From VRUE01 sp036376775 (GTDB lineage: Bacteria > Actinomycetota > Thermoleophilia > Solirubrobacterales > 70-9), in assembly GCA_036376775.1 (NCBI GenBank), contig DASUZP010000079.1, forward strand, positions 1 to 8,674: a stretch of 8,674 nucleotides of DNA. The letters are read 5' to 3'. Both the position numbers and the translations under genes were made by a program. Below, piece after piece: positions 1 through 6,567 of the stretch; position 1 is the stretch's first letter, and each line of letters starts with the position of its first letter. Under the pieces are notes generated by a model. The model was not told the DNA's origin and ran no database searches. It saw only the letters and a list, made by a program, of their open reading frames with translations.

Positions 1-538
1 CCCCCCCCACGTCCGGGTTGGCTTCCAGAAGCAGAAGGCCCGCGGCGGCGCCACCGAGCTCGCCGGTGACGACGAGCGCGTCGCCGGGACGGGCGCCGGA
101 GCGCGTCACCAGATCCTCGAGCCGGGCGGCGTGGCCGACGACGGTTACCGCGAGGGTCAGTGCCGGAGCACGCGTCACGTCGCCGCCGGCCAGGGTCGTC
201 CCGGTCTCCTCGGCCACCCGCACGATCCCGTCCAGCAGCTCCAGGCAGCCCTCCTCGCCCAGGTCCGGCGGAACGCCGAGGACGACGTAGGCCTCGCCCG
301 GCTCGGCGCCCATCGCCGCCAGGTCGGAGAGAGCCACCGCGAGCGCCTTGGCGCCGATCTGCCCGAGGCTGCTCCACTCGCGCCTGAAGTGGACACCTTC
401 CACCAGCGCGTCGACCGAGGTGGCGGTGACGCCGCCGGGCGCGACGATCGCGGCGTCATCGCCGCTGCCGAGGCGCACGCGCGGTCCCGGCGGTGACAAC
501 CTCTGCCTGATCAGCTCGAGCAGCTCGAACTCGCCCAT
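1..538 (-). CDS. thiL: Thiamine-monophosphate kinase ThiL (C-terminus cut by window edge)
   Basis: ATP-dependent kinase converting thiamine monophosphate to thiamine pyrophosphate, the last step of cofactor synthesis, in the cytosol. Reading from ATG at 538 there are 179 codons before the window ends; the family is usually about 320 residues, so only the N-terminal PurM/AIR-synthase-like domain and the beginning of the second domain are seen. Visible family motifs: GSGDDAAIV (24-32, metal/nucleotide-binding acidic residues D27 and D28), SVDALVEGVHF (41-51), AKALAVALSDLAAMGAEP (63-80), GGDVTRAP (118-125, metal-binding D120) and RSGARPGDALVVTGELGGAA further on. The start is supported by the usual MGEFELL beginning; no strong ribosome site precedes it. 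It is divergent from the membrane-protein gene to the right. Identification is from remembered family motifs and is very likely correct. Confidence 0.95.
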   Translation of the reverse strand, partial: MGEFELLELIRQRLSPPGPRVRLGSGDDAAIVAPGGVTATSVDALVEGVHFRREWSSLGQIGAKALAVALSDLAAMGAEPGEAYVVLGVPPDLGEEGCLELLDGIVRVAEETGTTLAGGDVTRAPALTLAVTVVGHAARLEDLVTRSGARPGDALVVTGELGGAAAGLLLLEANPDVGG

Positions 539-582
539 GCGGTCATTCTCGCCGCACAGCGCAGTGTCCGCCGCCGCCAAGC

Positions 583-1710
583 GTGCGCGGAGGCTCTGAG
601 ACAGGCTCTAAGGTGCGGCCAAGCGTGGCAGAGGAACGACCACTCCTACATAAGATCGGCGAGGCCGGAGCCCGGTTCGGCACCCGACCGCCGCGCAGCA
701 AGCGCGTCCGCCTTGCGATTCAGCTCGGCATCGCGATCCTCATCTTCGGCTTCCTTGTCCTCACCGTCGTCAATCAGTGGGCGGAGATCAAGGACAAGGG
801 CGTCCATTTCCATGTTCTCTGGTTGATCCCCGCCTTCGTATTCCTGCCTCTCTTCTACGCGTTCAGCGCGCTCGGCTGGGACCTGATCCTGCGCTTCCTC
901 GGCTACCGGATCGGGCACGGGCGGGCGCAGGTCGCCTGGGGCCAGCCGCTCCTCGCCCGCTACGTGCCGGGCAGCGTCCTCTACGTCCTCGGCCGCGTGC
1001 TGCTCTCCGAGCGTGCGGGGGTGCAGCGGCGGGTGACGATCGCCAGCATCGTCTACGAGCAGGCGATCTCCGCCACCTCGGCGATCGTCTTCGCCGCCTA
1101 CTTCCTGATCAGCCATCCGGATCTGCAGGGCCAGCCGCTGCGTTGGCTCGTGCTGATGCTGATTCCGCTGGCGCTGGCGGTGCTGCATCCGCGCGTCTTC
1201 GGGCCACTGGCCGACCGGGTCCTGCGCGCCTTCGGTCGCGAACCGCTGCCAGAGGTCATGCCGATGCGCGGTGTCGTCACGATGACGCTCTTCTATCTCT
1301 GCGTCTGGGGGGTGGTCGCGCTGGGGATGTACTGCGTGGCGCGCTCGGTCACCGACATCCCACTCACCGTCAACGAAGTGCTCACGGTGGGCTCGGCTCA
1401 GGCAGTCGGCTACGTCGCCGCCCTCGTCACCCTCGTCGCCCCTGCCGGCCTCGGTATCCGCGATGCGGCCTTTGCCTGGGCGGTGAAGGGCGCGGTGGGC
1501 GACAGCTTCGCGGTCGGCTCGCTGATCGCGATCGCCGTGCGCGGCGTGCTGACCGTGGTCGAGCTGATCTACGTCGGCTTGGTCACGGCGCTGGGCAAAC
1601 GCGAGGGTTGGTCGATCCCTACCGGGGTTGTGCATCCGTCGGCTGAGGAGCAGGCCGAGGGCCTGCCTGACCGCAACGAGACGCCGATTCATACGCCCGA
1701 GATTCTTTAG
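583..1710 (+). CDS. YbhN/LPG-synthase-TM-family (UPF0104-like) integral membrane protein
   Basis: Polytopic membrane protein of 375 residues resembling the flippase-like transmembrane part of MprF (lysylphosphatidylglycerol synthase TM region, YbhN/AglD2 group). It lacks the cytosolic aminoacyl-transferase domain, so lysyl-transfer is not expected; members are linked to lipid or polyprenol-lipid handling, but the substrate here is unknown. Hydrophobic segments lie near residues 44-64, 77-96, 160-178, 186-204, 231-255, 272-292 and 308-336. The family signatures are RYVPGSVLYVLGR (126-138) and APAGLGIRDAAF (286-297), the latter matching the usual PaGlGvRE element with Asp replacing Glu. The N- and C-terminal tails are hydrophilic. 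The start is uncertain: GTG 583 gives the longest form, but GTG 625 has a TAAGG sequence about 11 bases upstream and would give 361 residues. The family call is confident; the role is an inference. Confidence 0.88.
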   Translation: MRGGSETGSKVRPSVAEERPLLHKIGEAGARFGTRPPRSKRVRLAIQLGIAILIFGFLVLTVVNQWAEIKDKGVHFHVLWLIPAFVFLPLFYAFSALGWDLILRFLGYRIGHGRAQVAWGQPLLARYVPGSVLYVLGRVLLSERAGVQRRVTIASIVYEQAISATSAIVFAAYFLISHPDLQGQPLRWLVLMLIPLALAVLHPRVFGPLADRVLRAFGREPLPEVMPMRGVVTMTLFYLCVWGVVALGMYCVARSVTDIPLTVNEVLTVGSAQAVGYVAALVTLVAPAGLGIRDAAFAWAVKGAVGDSFAVGSLIAIAVRGVLTVVELIYVGLVTALGKREGWSIPTGVVHPSAEEQAEGLPDRNETPIHTPEIL

Positions 1711-1718
1711 CTGTCTGG

Positions 1719-1893
1719 TCGGGGGCAGGGGCGGCTCCGATGGAGCCTGGGTTCGCTTCGCTGGCTAAGTCGGGGACAGGGGACGACTCCGATGGAGCCT
1801 AGGTTCGCTTCGCTCACTATGTTGGACCGCTTCGCGGAAGAACCACTCTGCGGAGCCGCTTCGCGAGGCTCCATCGGAGTCGTCCCCTGTCCC
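1719..1893. repeat. REP/BIME-like repeat cluster: two direct monomers plus an inverted copy
   Basis: Copy A (1719-1767) and copy B (1770-1819) are near-identical, about 50 bases each, differing by one indel and a few substitutions. Each has a GGGGACAGGGG-type head, then a small hairpin CTCC-GAT-GGAG, then GGTTCGCTTCGCT. A third, inverted copy gives a perfect 28-bp inverted repeat: 1773-1800 pairs with 1866-1893 around a 65-base centre. The centre contains CCGCTTCGCG twice. The cluster sits between the convergent ends of the membrane-protein gene and the GT87 gene, a typical place for REP elements. Such units are usually mobilised in trans by REP-associated (Y1) transposases; none is encoded here. 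It could also act as a bidirectional terminator or mRNA stabiliser. The structure is read directly; the class is inferred. Confidence 0.8.
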
Positions 1894-1972
1894 TGTCGAG
1901 ACGCTGGCGGAATCCTTCGCCGTTGCCGACCCCTACTTGTCATGAGCCATAGCGCGGAGAAGCTGACTTTGG

Positions 1973-3058
1973 TCAGAGCGGTAGGCGGGCGGGGAGCTGG
2001 TATGCGGTGAGGGCGAGAGTTAGAAGCTGCAAAGGGCGGTCTCTTGAGAGGGCCACCAGGGGGAGGGCCCAGATCAGGTACCACGGTAGGAGCCAGGCGG
2101 TGGCGAGGAGTAGGGCGACGGAGGCCCAGGCGGCGGCGCTCAGCCAGTCCATGCCGCGCCAGGTTCTGAGCAGCAGGTAGATGAAGAATGCGGCGTAGAG
2201 GCCGAGGGCGGCGGCGCGGACGGGGGTGGCGCCCAGGCCGGTCAGGCGGGAGAAGGTGATTGGGATGCTCATGTGGGCGGTGCGCTGCTGGTTTTCACCG
2301 GCCAGGCCGATCGCGTCGAGCCAGTGCCAGCCGAAGGCGGCATAAGCGGCCACCCCGAGCGCAAGCGCCGCGCCACTCGCGCCCAGCAGTAGCCACCGGC
2401 TGCCTCCGCCGACGGGCCGATTTCCCACGTATATCGTGGGTTTCCGGCCCGCCGACCACGTACTCAGGAGGGCGAAGGGAGCGGCTATGGCTGCTGGGGC
2501 CTTGATTGCGAAGGCGGCGACGAAGGCGGCACCGGCGCTTGCCTCGCGGGCAGAGAGCATCGCGGCGATGCCGACCGTTGCAGTGAGCATCGCCAGGCCG
2601 TCGTTGTGGGCGCCGCCCACCACGTGGATCAGGACGAGTGGGTTGAGGGCTACGAATGCGGCGGCGCCCAGCGGCGAGACCCCGCGCGCTGGCGCGATGC
2701 GGGCGACCAGGATCGCGGTCCCCAGGACCGAGAGGGCGGCGGCCGCCTTCAGGACCGCGATGGCCAGCCACACAGGCAATCCGACAAGCGGGTAGGTGGT
2801 GAGCGTGAACAGAGGACCGTAGGCGCTGGTCGAGTCGATCCAGGTGACGCGGGCGTAAGCCGGGTCGAACGGCGCTGCGGCGGGCGAGTGGACGTAGGGG
2901 TCGAGGCCGTGCACGACCCCGAGCCGGGCGTAGTCGACGTAGCTGTAGACGTCGTGGGAGAGGAGGACCGGGCTGAGCGCGAAGCCGGCGACCAGGGCGA
3001 CGATCGCGGCCCAGACGAGACAGCTTCGTCTGCGTCCAGCCGTATCGGCGTGGGTCAA
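1973..3058 (-). CDS. MptB-like GT87/DUF2029 polyprenyl-phosphate-mannose-dependent mannosyltransferase
   Basis: GT-C type membrane glycosyltransferase, 361 residues, with about ten hydrophobic segments. It probably transfers a hexose, by analogy mannose from polyprenyl phosphate, to a growing lipid-linked glycan on the outer membrane face. Motifs resembling MptA/MptB: DVYSY (36-40) after the first helix, with D36 a candidate catalytic acid; GLDPY (51-55); NPLVLIHVVGGAHNDGL (139-155); and PWYLIWALP (325-333). It is shorter than mycobacterial MptB, which has extra N-terminal helices. The start is TTG 3058, whose TTGA overlaps the TGA stop of the penicillin-binding protein by 4 bp, implying translational coupling; a later start would lose the first helix. 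Residues about 202-219 are encoded by a palindromic segment (separate entry). Acceptor and sugar are not determinable from sequence. Confidence 0.82.
   Translation of the reverse strand: MTHADTAGRRRSCLVWAAIVALVAGFALSPVLLSHDVYSYVDYARLGVVHGLDPYVHSPAAAPFDPAYARVTWIDSTSAYGPLFTLTTYPLVGLPVWLAIAVLKAAAALSVLGTAILVARIAPARGVSPLGAAAFVALNPLVLIHVVGGAHNDGLAMLTATVGIAAMLSAREASAGAAFVAAFAIKAPAAIAAPFALLSTWSAGRKPTIYVGNRPVGGGSRWLLLGASGAALALGVAAYAAFGWHWLDAIGLAGENQQRTAHMSIPITFSRLTGLGATPVRAAALGLYAAFFIYLLLRTWRGMDWLSAAAWASVALLLATAWLLPWYLIWALPLVALSRDRPLQLLTLALTAYQLPARLPL
2414..2450 (-). repeat. Nested palindrome inside the GT87 coding sequence
   Basis: Outer arms GGGCCG (2414-2419) and CGGCCC (2445-2450) enclose inner arms CCCACG (2424-2429) and CGTGGG (2435-2440), separated by a TATAT loop and symmetric T-rich internal bulges. 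In the minus-strand mRNA this would form a long hairpin. It encodes roughly RKPTIYVGNRPV within a hydrophilic loop between two membrane helices. The codons ATA, AAA, AAT and GGA are unlike the GC-ending codons around it, which suggests an in-frame inserted palindromic element, in the manner of rickettsial palindromic elements. The palindrome is seen directly; insertion is an inference. Confidence 0.7.
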
Positions 3059-5208
3059 TTGCCGCCGCCGGCAGCGGCGCCTGCGCCGACGCCGCCGCCA
3101 CCGGTTCCGTACGGCGGTGGGGGCGGCGGGACGTGCGTCGGTTCCTGCCCGACACCTGGCGCGTAGGCGTTCGGGTCGTAGCCGCCGGTGGCTTCCTTCC
3201 CCAGCCTTTCCGCTTCGCTTTCCTCACCTTCTTGCGCCGAGAAAGAACTCCCGCCCCCACCGCTTGCCGGCGCCGAGGCGGTGAACTGACCGTAGAACGG
3301 AGCCCAGCTGATCGGCGTCTTCGGTCGGTTGAATTCCTCGCAGGGGATTTCGGCGTTCGAGTAGAGCGAGTGCCAGATTTCCGCCGGGAAGGTGCCGCCG
3401 TAGACAGTCGTGCCGTGGACGCTGGTCATTTCGATCGCGTTCGACTGCGGGTAGCCGACCCAGACCACGGTTGCGAGGTTGGGCTGGATGCCGGCGAACC
3501 AGGCGTCGGTGAAGTTGTCGGTCGTCCCCGTCTTGCCGCCCTGGCCGGCGCAGCCGGTGTAGGCCGCCGTGCCGGTTCCTTCGGTGATGTTGTCGTGCAG
3601 CAGGCGCCAGACCTCATACGCGACCGGTTCGGGCACGACCCGCCGCGGGTCGGGATGTTCGGGCCGGTCGACGCGGCCGCTGGGAAAGACGACACGGCGG
3701 ATCGCGACCGGGTTGCGGTGGATACCGCCGGAGGCGAGGGTCGCGTAGGCGTCGGCCATCTCCAGCGGCGAGACGCCGATCCTCAGCCCGCCGATCCCCT
3801 CAGCCGGGATCCCGTCGAGTTCGCTTTCGATCCCCATCGACTTCGCCGTCGCGGCGACCGCCTGTGGACCGACGTCGAGGTCGAGCTGGGCGAAGACCGT
3901 GTTGTCGGAGGCGACGGTCGCCTGCTGCAGGTCGATCCTTCCCAAATAGCCCTCGTCCGCCGTGCTCACTTCCCAGTGGCCCCACTTGGGCAGGTTGAGG
4001 TCGAGGTGCTTTGAGGTGTAGTAGGTGGAGTAGGGGTCGATTCCCTGCTTGATCGCCGTGGTCAGGACGAAGGCCTTGAAGGTGGAACCGGGCTGGCGGT
4101 GCCCCTGGGCGGCCAGGTTGAACTTGCTCTGTTCGTAGTCGGTGCTGGAGACCATCGCCTCGATCTGGCCGTTGCGGGGGTCGATCGAGACCAGCGCCGA
4201 GGCTGGGTCTTCGGCGTAGGGGAGGGCGGAGCGCGCCGCTTCCAGGCCGACTTCCTGCAGCCGCGGCTGGATCGTCGTGTAGACGGCGAGGCCGCCCTTG
4301 CGGACCGTGTCGACCCCGTAGGTCTCGATCAGCTTGTCCTCGACGTAGTCGAAGAAGTAGGGCTGGTGCTTGTCGAAGTAACCATGGTCGAGGTCCAGCT
4401 CGAGGCCGCTCTGCCGGCTCTGCCGAGCCCGTTGATTCGAGATGTAGCCCAGGTGCGCCATCTTTGTCAGCACCGCGTTGCGGCGTTCCCGTGCGCCGCT
4501 GGGATTGAGGACGGGGTTGTATTCGGAGGGGGCCTGAGGGAGGCCGGCCAGCAACGCCGCCTGCTTGAGGTTCAGCTTCCAGACGGGCTTGGAGAAGTAG
4601 ATCTTGGCGGCGGCCTGCACGCCGATGGCGGTGGCGCCCTCGAGCGTGCCGTAGGAAGCGGTGTTGAGGTACTGGTCGAGGATTTCCCGCCGCGTGTGGC
4701 GTTCGGCGTACTCGATCGCCAGCTTCGCCTCGATGATCTTGCGTTCGAGGTCGCGCTTGGGGTTGGAGATGCAGAGGTTGCGCACGAGCTGCTGGGCGAT
4801 CGTCGAGCCGCCCTCGACGGTCTTGCCCGCTTCCAGGTTCTTCAGTGCGGCGCGGACGATGCCCTCGGGGTCGACGCCACCGTGTTCGTAGAAACGCTCG
4901 TCCTCGATCGCGACGGTCGCGTGCTGGAGGCTCTTCGGGATGCGCTCGATCGAGACCGGCGCCCGCGCCTCTTCGGACTCGACAACGCCGAGCTTGCTGC
5001 CGTCCGCCGCGTAGAGGGTCGAGTTGCCGCCCTTGTCGACCGGTTTGCAGGCGGCGAGCGAGGGCGCCTTTGCGGCGACGTCGAGGACCCAGGAGGCGAC
5101 GCCGACGACCGCGATCGCGAGCAACGCCGCCGCGCCCAGGCCGACGAAGAGGAGCTTGCCGCTTGCGCCCCCCCGGTGCCGCTGGCGACGACGATTGCGC
5201 TGCGTCAC
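3055..5208 (-). CDS. Bifunctional class A penicillin-binding protein (GT51 transglycosylase / transpeptidase)
   Basis: Membrane-anchored peptidoglycan synthase, 717 residues: polymerises lipid II and cross-links stem peptides outside the membrane. The basic N-terminus (1-18) is cytosolic, followed by a single helix at about 19-42. GT51 domain: EDERFYEHGG (102-111, catalytic E102), GGSTIAQQLVRN (133-144), RKIIEAKLAIEYAE (156-169), REILDQYLN (174-182), AAKIYFSK (200-207) and LAGLPQAPSEYNP (220-232). Transpeptidase domain: PGSTFK with S375 and K378, SDN (434-436) and GKTGTT with K559. All catalytic motifs are intact. Residues from about 640 form a low-complexity tail rich in Gly, Ala, Glu and Pro with a run of six prolines, probably disordered and possibly wall-spanning. 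The start is GTG 5208, with no clear ribosome site. It lies 39 bp after mscS and overlaps the GT87 gene by 4 bp, so the three probably form one operon. Confidence 0.96.
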   Translation of the reverse strand: MTQRNRRRQRHRGGASGKLLFVGLGAAALLAIAVVGVASWVLDVAAKAPSLAACKPVDKGGNSTLYAADGSKLGVVESEEARAPVSIERIPKSLQHATVAIEDERFYEHGGVDPEGIVRAALKNLEAGKTVEGGSTIAQQLVRNLCISNPKRDLERKIIEAKLAIEYAERHTRREILDQYLNTASYGTLEGATAIGVQAAAKIYFSKPVWKLNLKQAALLAGLPQAPSEYNPVLNPSGARERRNAVLTKMAHLGYISNQRARQSRQSGLELDLDHGYFDKHQPYFFDYVEDKLIETYGVDTVRKGGLAVYTTIQPRLQEVGLEAARSALPYAEDPASALVSIDPRNGQIEAMVSSTDYEQSKFNLAAQGHRQPGSTFKAFVLTTAIKQGIDPYSTYYTSKHLDLNLPKWGHWEVSTADEGYLGRIDLQQATVASDNTVFAQLDLDVGPQAVAATAKSMGIESELDGIPAEGIGGLRIGVSPLEMADAYATLASGGIHRNPVAIRRVVFPSGRVDRPEHPDPRRVVPEPVAYEVWRLLHDNITEGTGTAAYTGCAGQGGKTGTTDNFTDAWFAGIQPNLATVVWVGYPQSNAIEMTSVHGTTVYGGTFPAEIWHSLYSNAEIPCEEFNRPKTPISWAPFYGQFTASAPASGGGGSSFSAQEGEESEAERLGKEATGGYDPNAYAPGVGQEPTHVPPPPPPYGTGGGGVGAGAAAGGGN

Positions 5209-5247
5209 GCGAAAAGGGTACTCGGGGCGCGGCGACGTCTGTGCGGG

Positions 5248-5664
5248 TCAGCCCGTGGTGTCGGCGGTCGAGAGGTTGTGGACGATCCCCTCGACCAGTA
5301 GCTGGTTGGGGATCACCACCGCGGTGCCGTCGCCAGGGTCGACGTAGGTGTAGGAGAGGGTGATGTCGAGGACGCGGCCCTCGACTTCTTCGAAGGAGAC
5401 CCGGTCGCCGATCCGGATCGGCTGTGAGATCGCAAGCTGTACGCCGGCGACCATGTTGGCGATCGTGTGCTGGGCGGCGAAGCCGATGATCGCCGCCAGC
5501 ACCGCGGTCGATGCGAGGATGCCCGTGGCGATGCGCTTGAACTCGGTGAACTGGCTCAGCGCGATCGCCACGAGGACCAGGAAGACGACGAGGAACAGCA
5601 GCCGGCGCAGGAAGCGCAGGCGCGTCTTCGTGGACCGCGAGACCTGGGAGACTGCCGGCGTCAT
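5248..5664 (-). CDS. Minimal MscS-family mechanosensitive channel protein
   Basis: Short MscS homologue, 138 residues, likely a gated pore that releases solutes under membrane tension. A basic N-terminus precedes a hydrophobic helix (about 21-38). A second helix (about 45-65) leads into the pore-type segment GFAAQHTIANMVAGVQLAIS (61-80), which parallels MscS TM3. The beta domain follows: PIRIGDRVSFEEVEGRVLDI, then VVIPNQLLVEGIVHNLS. The first MscS helix and the large C-terminal cytosolic vestibule are absent; typical MscS has about 280 residues. The reading frame stays open to 5847, but the upstream part lies across the protease gene on the other strand and has no MscS-like features, so I start at ATG 5664. 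A TAATTT box 7 bases upstream of this ATG suggests a leaderless mRNA. It is the first gene of the PBP-GT87 operon. Confidence 0.85.
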   Translation of the reverse strand: MTPAVSQVSRSTKTRLRFLRRLLFLVVFLVLVAIALSQFTEFKRIATGILASTAVLAAIIGFAAQHTIANMVAGVQLAISQPIRIGDRVSFEEVEGRVLDITLSYTYVDPGDGTAVVIPNQLLVEGIVHNLSTADTTG

Positions 5665-6373
5665 GACCGTCAAATTAGTGGCAGAAGAGGCCGGGAAGCG
5701 CCTCCCGACCTCCTTTCCGTATGCGAATTGGGGTCCTGGCGCCGCCATCCTTGGGGTGCTTCTGGCTCTCGGGGCGGGGATTTTGCTTGCGATTCCGGCG
5801 GTCATCATCGACAACCCGGGCAATGGCGATCTCAGCACCAGCGCCAACGTCGTCGTGCAGCTGGCGACTGCGCTCGGCTTCCTGTTGGTACCGATGGCGA
5901 TTGCGGCACGTTGGGGGGCGACCTCGGTCGGCGAGGCGCTGCGGCGGCTCGGGGTTCGCGGTTTTCGCCCCGGTGCGCTGAAGTGGATGGCGGCGGCGGT
6001 CGGCGCCTACCTCGTCTTCGCCGCGGTCTACGCGGCCATCTTCGGCTCTCCCGAACAGGAGGACATCGCCGAATCGTTCGGCGCGCTGCCGATCCAGATC
6101 TTGCTGATCGTCGTCGCGGCGCCGGTCAGCGAGGAGATCTGCTTCCGCGGCATGCTCTTCGGTGGCCTGCGCAACCACATGCCCCGCATCGCCGCGGCGC
6201 TGGTAAGCGGGCTGATCTTCGGCGGCCTGCACGCCCTCACCGGCCTCAGCGCCGTGCCCCCGCTGATCTTCTTCGGCTTCGTCCTCGCCCTGCTCTACGA
6301 GAAGACCGGCTCGATCATGCCGGGAATCATCCTCCACATGCTCAACAACTCGATTGCGTTGATCGGACAGTAG
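5663..6373 (+). CDS. CPBP-family intramembrane glutamic endopeptidase (Rce1/Abi type)
   Basis: Integral membrane protease-like protein, 236 residues, of the CPBP/Abi family (PF02517), whose members cleave prenylated or bacteriocin-like substrates; the substrate here is unknown. Hydrophobic segments lie at about 26-48, 62-82, 106-127, 143-156, 176-192, 198-212 and 217-234. All three conserved motifs are present: EEICFR (157-162, glutamates 157 and 158 and arginine 162), FGGLH (186-190) and HMLNN (225-229, H225 and N229), so it should be catalytically competent. The frame is open upstream to 5360, but that part is the complement of mscS. ATG 5663 is chosen because GGGAG lies about 12 bases before it and the protein then has a usual N-terminus. 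This ATG overlaps the divergent mscS ATG by two bases within CATG. No partner gene is nearby. Confidence 0.88.
   Translation: MTVKLVAEEAGKRLPTSFPYANWGPGAAILGVLLALGAGILLAIPAVIIDNPGNGDLSTSANVVVQLATALGFLLVPMAIAARWGATSVGEALRRLGVRGFRPGALKWMAAAVGAYLVFAAVYAAIFGSPEQEDIAESFGALPIQILLIVVAAPVSEEICFRGMLFGGLRNHMPRIAAALVSGLIFGGLHALTGLSAVPPLIFFGFVLALLYEKTGSIMPGIILHMLNNSIALIGQ
5672..5677 (-). promoter_or_regulatory. Candidate -10 box for a leaderless mscS transcript
   Basis: The minus strand reads TAATTT, then seven bases (GACGGTC), then the mscS ATG. This spacing places transcription start at the A of the ATG, the arrangement of leaderless actinobacterial mRNAs, and would explain the missing ribosome site. 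No good -35 is visible at 16-18 bp upstream. The box lies inside the protease gene on the opposite strand. Inferred from spacing alone. Confidence 0.4.
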
Positions 6374-6380
6374 GGGCCGG

Positions 6381-6412
6381 AAGCAAAGAAACGGCCCGCA
6401 AAAGCGGGCCGG
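6381..6412 (-). terminator. Rho-independent terminator of the minus-strand RNA unit
   Basis: A perfect 8-bp stem, CGGCCCGC (6392-6399) with GCGGGCCG (6404-6411), closes a four-base loop. On the minus strand it is followed by TTTCTTTGCTT, a usable U-rich tail; on the plus strand no U-tract follows. It therefore best ends transcription coming leftward from the tRNA-like RNA, although the hairpin alone, 18 bases after the protease stop codon, might also attenuate rightward transcription. Confidence 0.8.
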
Positions 6413-6567
6413 ATCTGGGTGAAGGGGAGTCACCCCCAAGCGCCCGATAAGCGGCTAAAGGATATCAACAGCCTGAGTTGCGAAGGCGGGTCGCGAGACG
6501 GGAGCCACCCCGCAGGCCGCGTGACATTGCACCTCGACCATGCCTTCGCATTCTCAGCAGTACACAG
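6412..6567 (-). ncRNA. Structured 3' tail of the tRNA-like transcript (candidate novel ncRNA)
   Basis: The interval between the tRNA-like fold and the terminator is dense in self-complementary segments on the minus strand. A 9-bp stem pairs 6542-6550 (GCCTTCGCA on plus) with 6479-6487. Within it GGTC...GACC continues the helix. A stretch at 6439-6453, CGCTTATCGGGCGCT on the minus strand, is a perfect 15-nt complement of the anticodon arm at 6616-6630. A short hairpin GGGGG-TGAC-TCCCC (6424-6437, closed by one G-U pair) sits before the terminator. No known bacterial RNA (RNase P, tmRNA, SRP, 6S) was recognised. With the cloverleaf it would form a transcript of about 280 nt. It is possible that this is only a long tRNA trailer that is removed. 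Confidence 0.5.

Noticed and set aside
646..1692. Long minus-strand open frame opposite the YbhN-like gene.
   Set aside because: Rich in Asp, Arg and His with no domain signal; it is the complement of a clear membrane-protein gene in high-GC DNA.
1773..1893. CRISPR array or insertion sequence as the explanation for the repeats.
   Set aside because: There are only three units, one of them inverted, with no regular unique spacers and no transposase or target-site duplication seen.
1963..1976. CTGAC-TTTG-GTCAG hairpin at the end of the GT87 gene as a terminator.
   Set aside because: The stem is only 5 bp, overlaps the stop codon and has no U-tract; it may be chance.
1792..2010. Small ORFs on both strands in the repeat-filled spacer.
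   Set aside because: They consist largely of the repeated sequence and have no ribosome site or recognisable domain.
4099..5301. 400-codon plus-strand open frame opposite the PBP gene.
   Set aside because: It is the shadow of an unmistakable PBP with all catalytic motifs; its composition is typical of antisense frames.
6465..6551. A 28-codon minus-strand ORF (basic, Arg-rich) inside the tail of the tRNA-like RNA, hinting at a tmRNA-like design.
   Set aside because: It lacks a good ribosome site and its bases are used in the 9-bp and adjoining stems. The cloverleaf upstream is complete, unlike a tmRNA, and no tag-like or resume-codon context is visible. RNA structure explains the sequence better.
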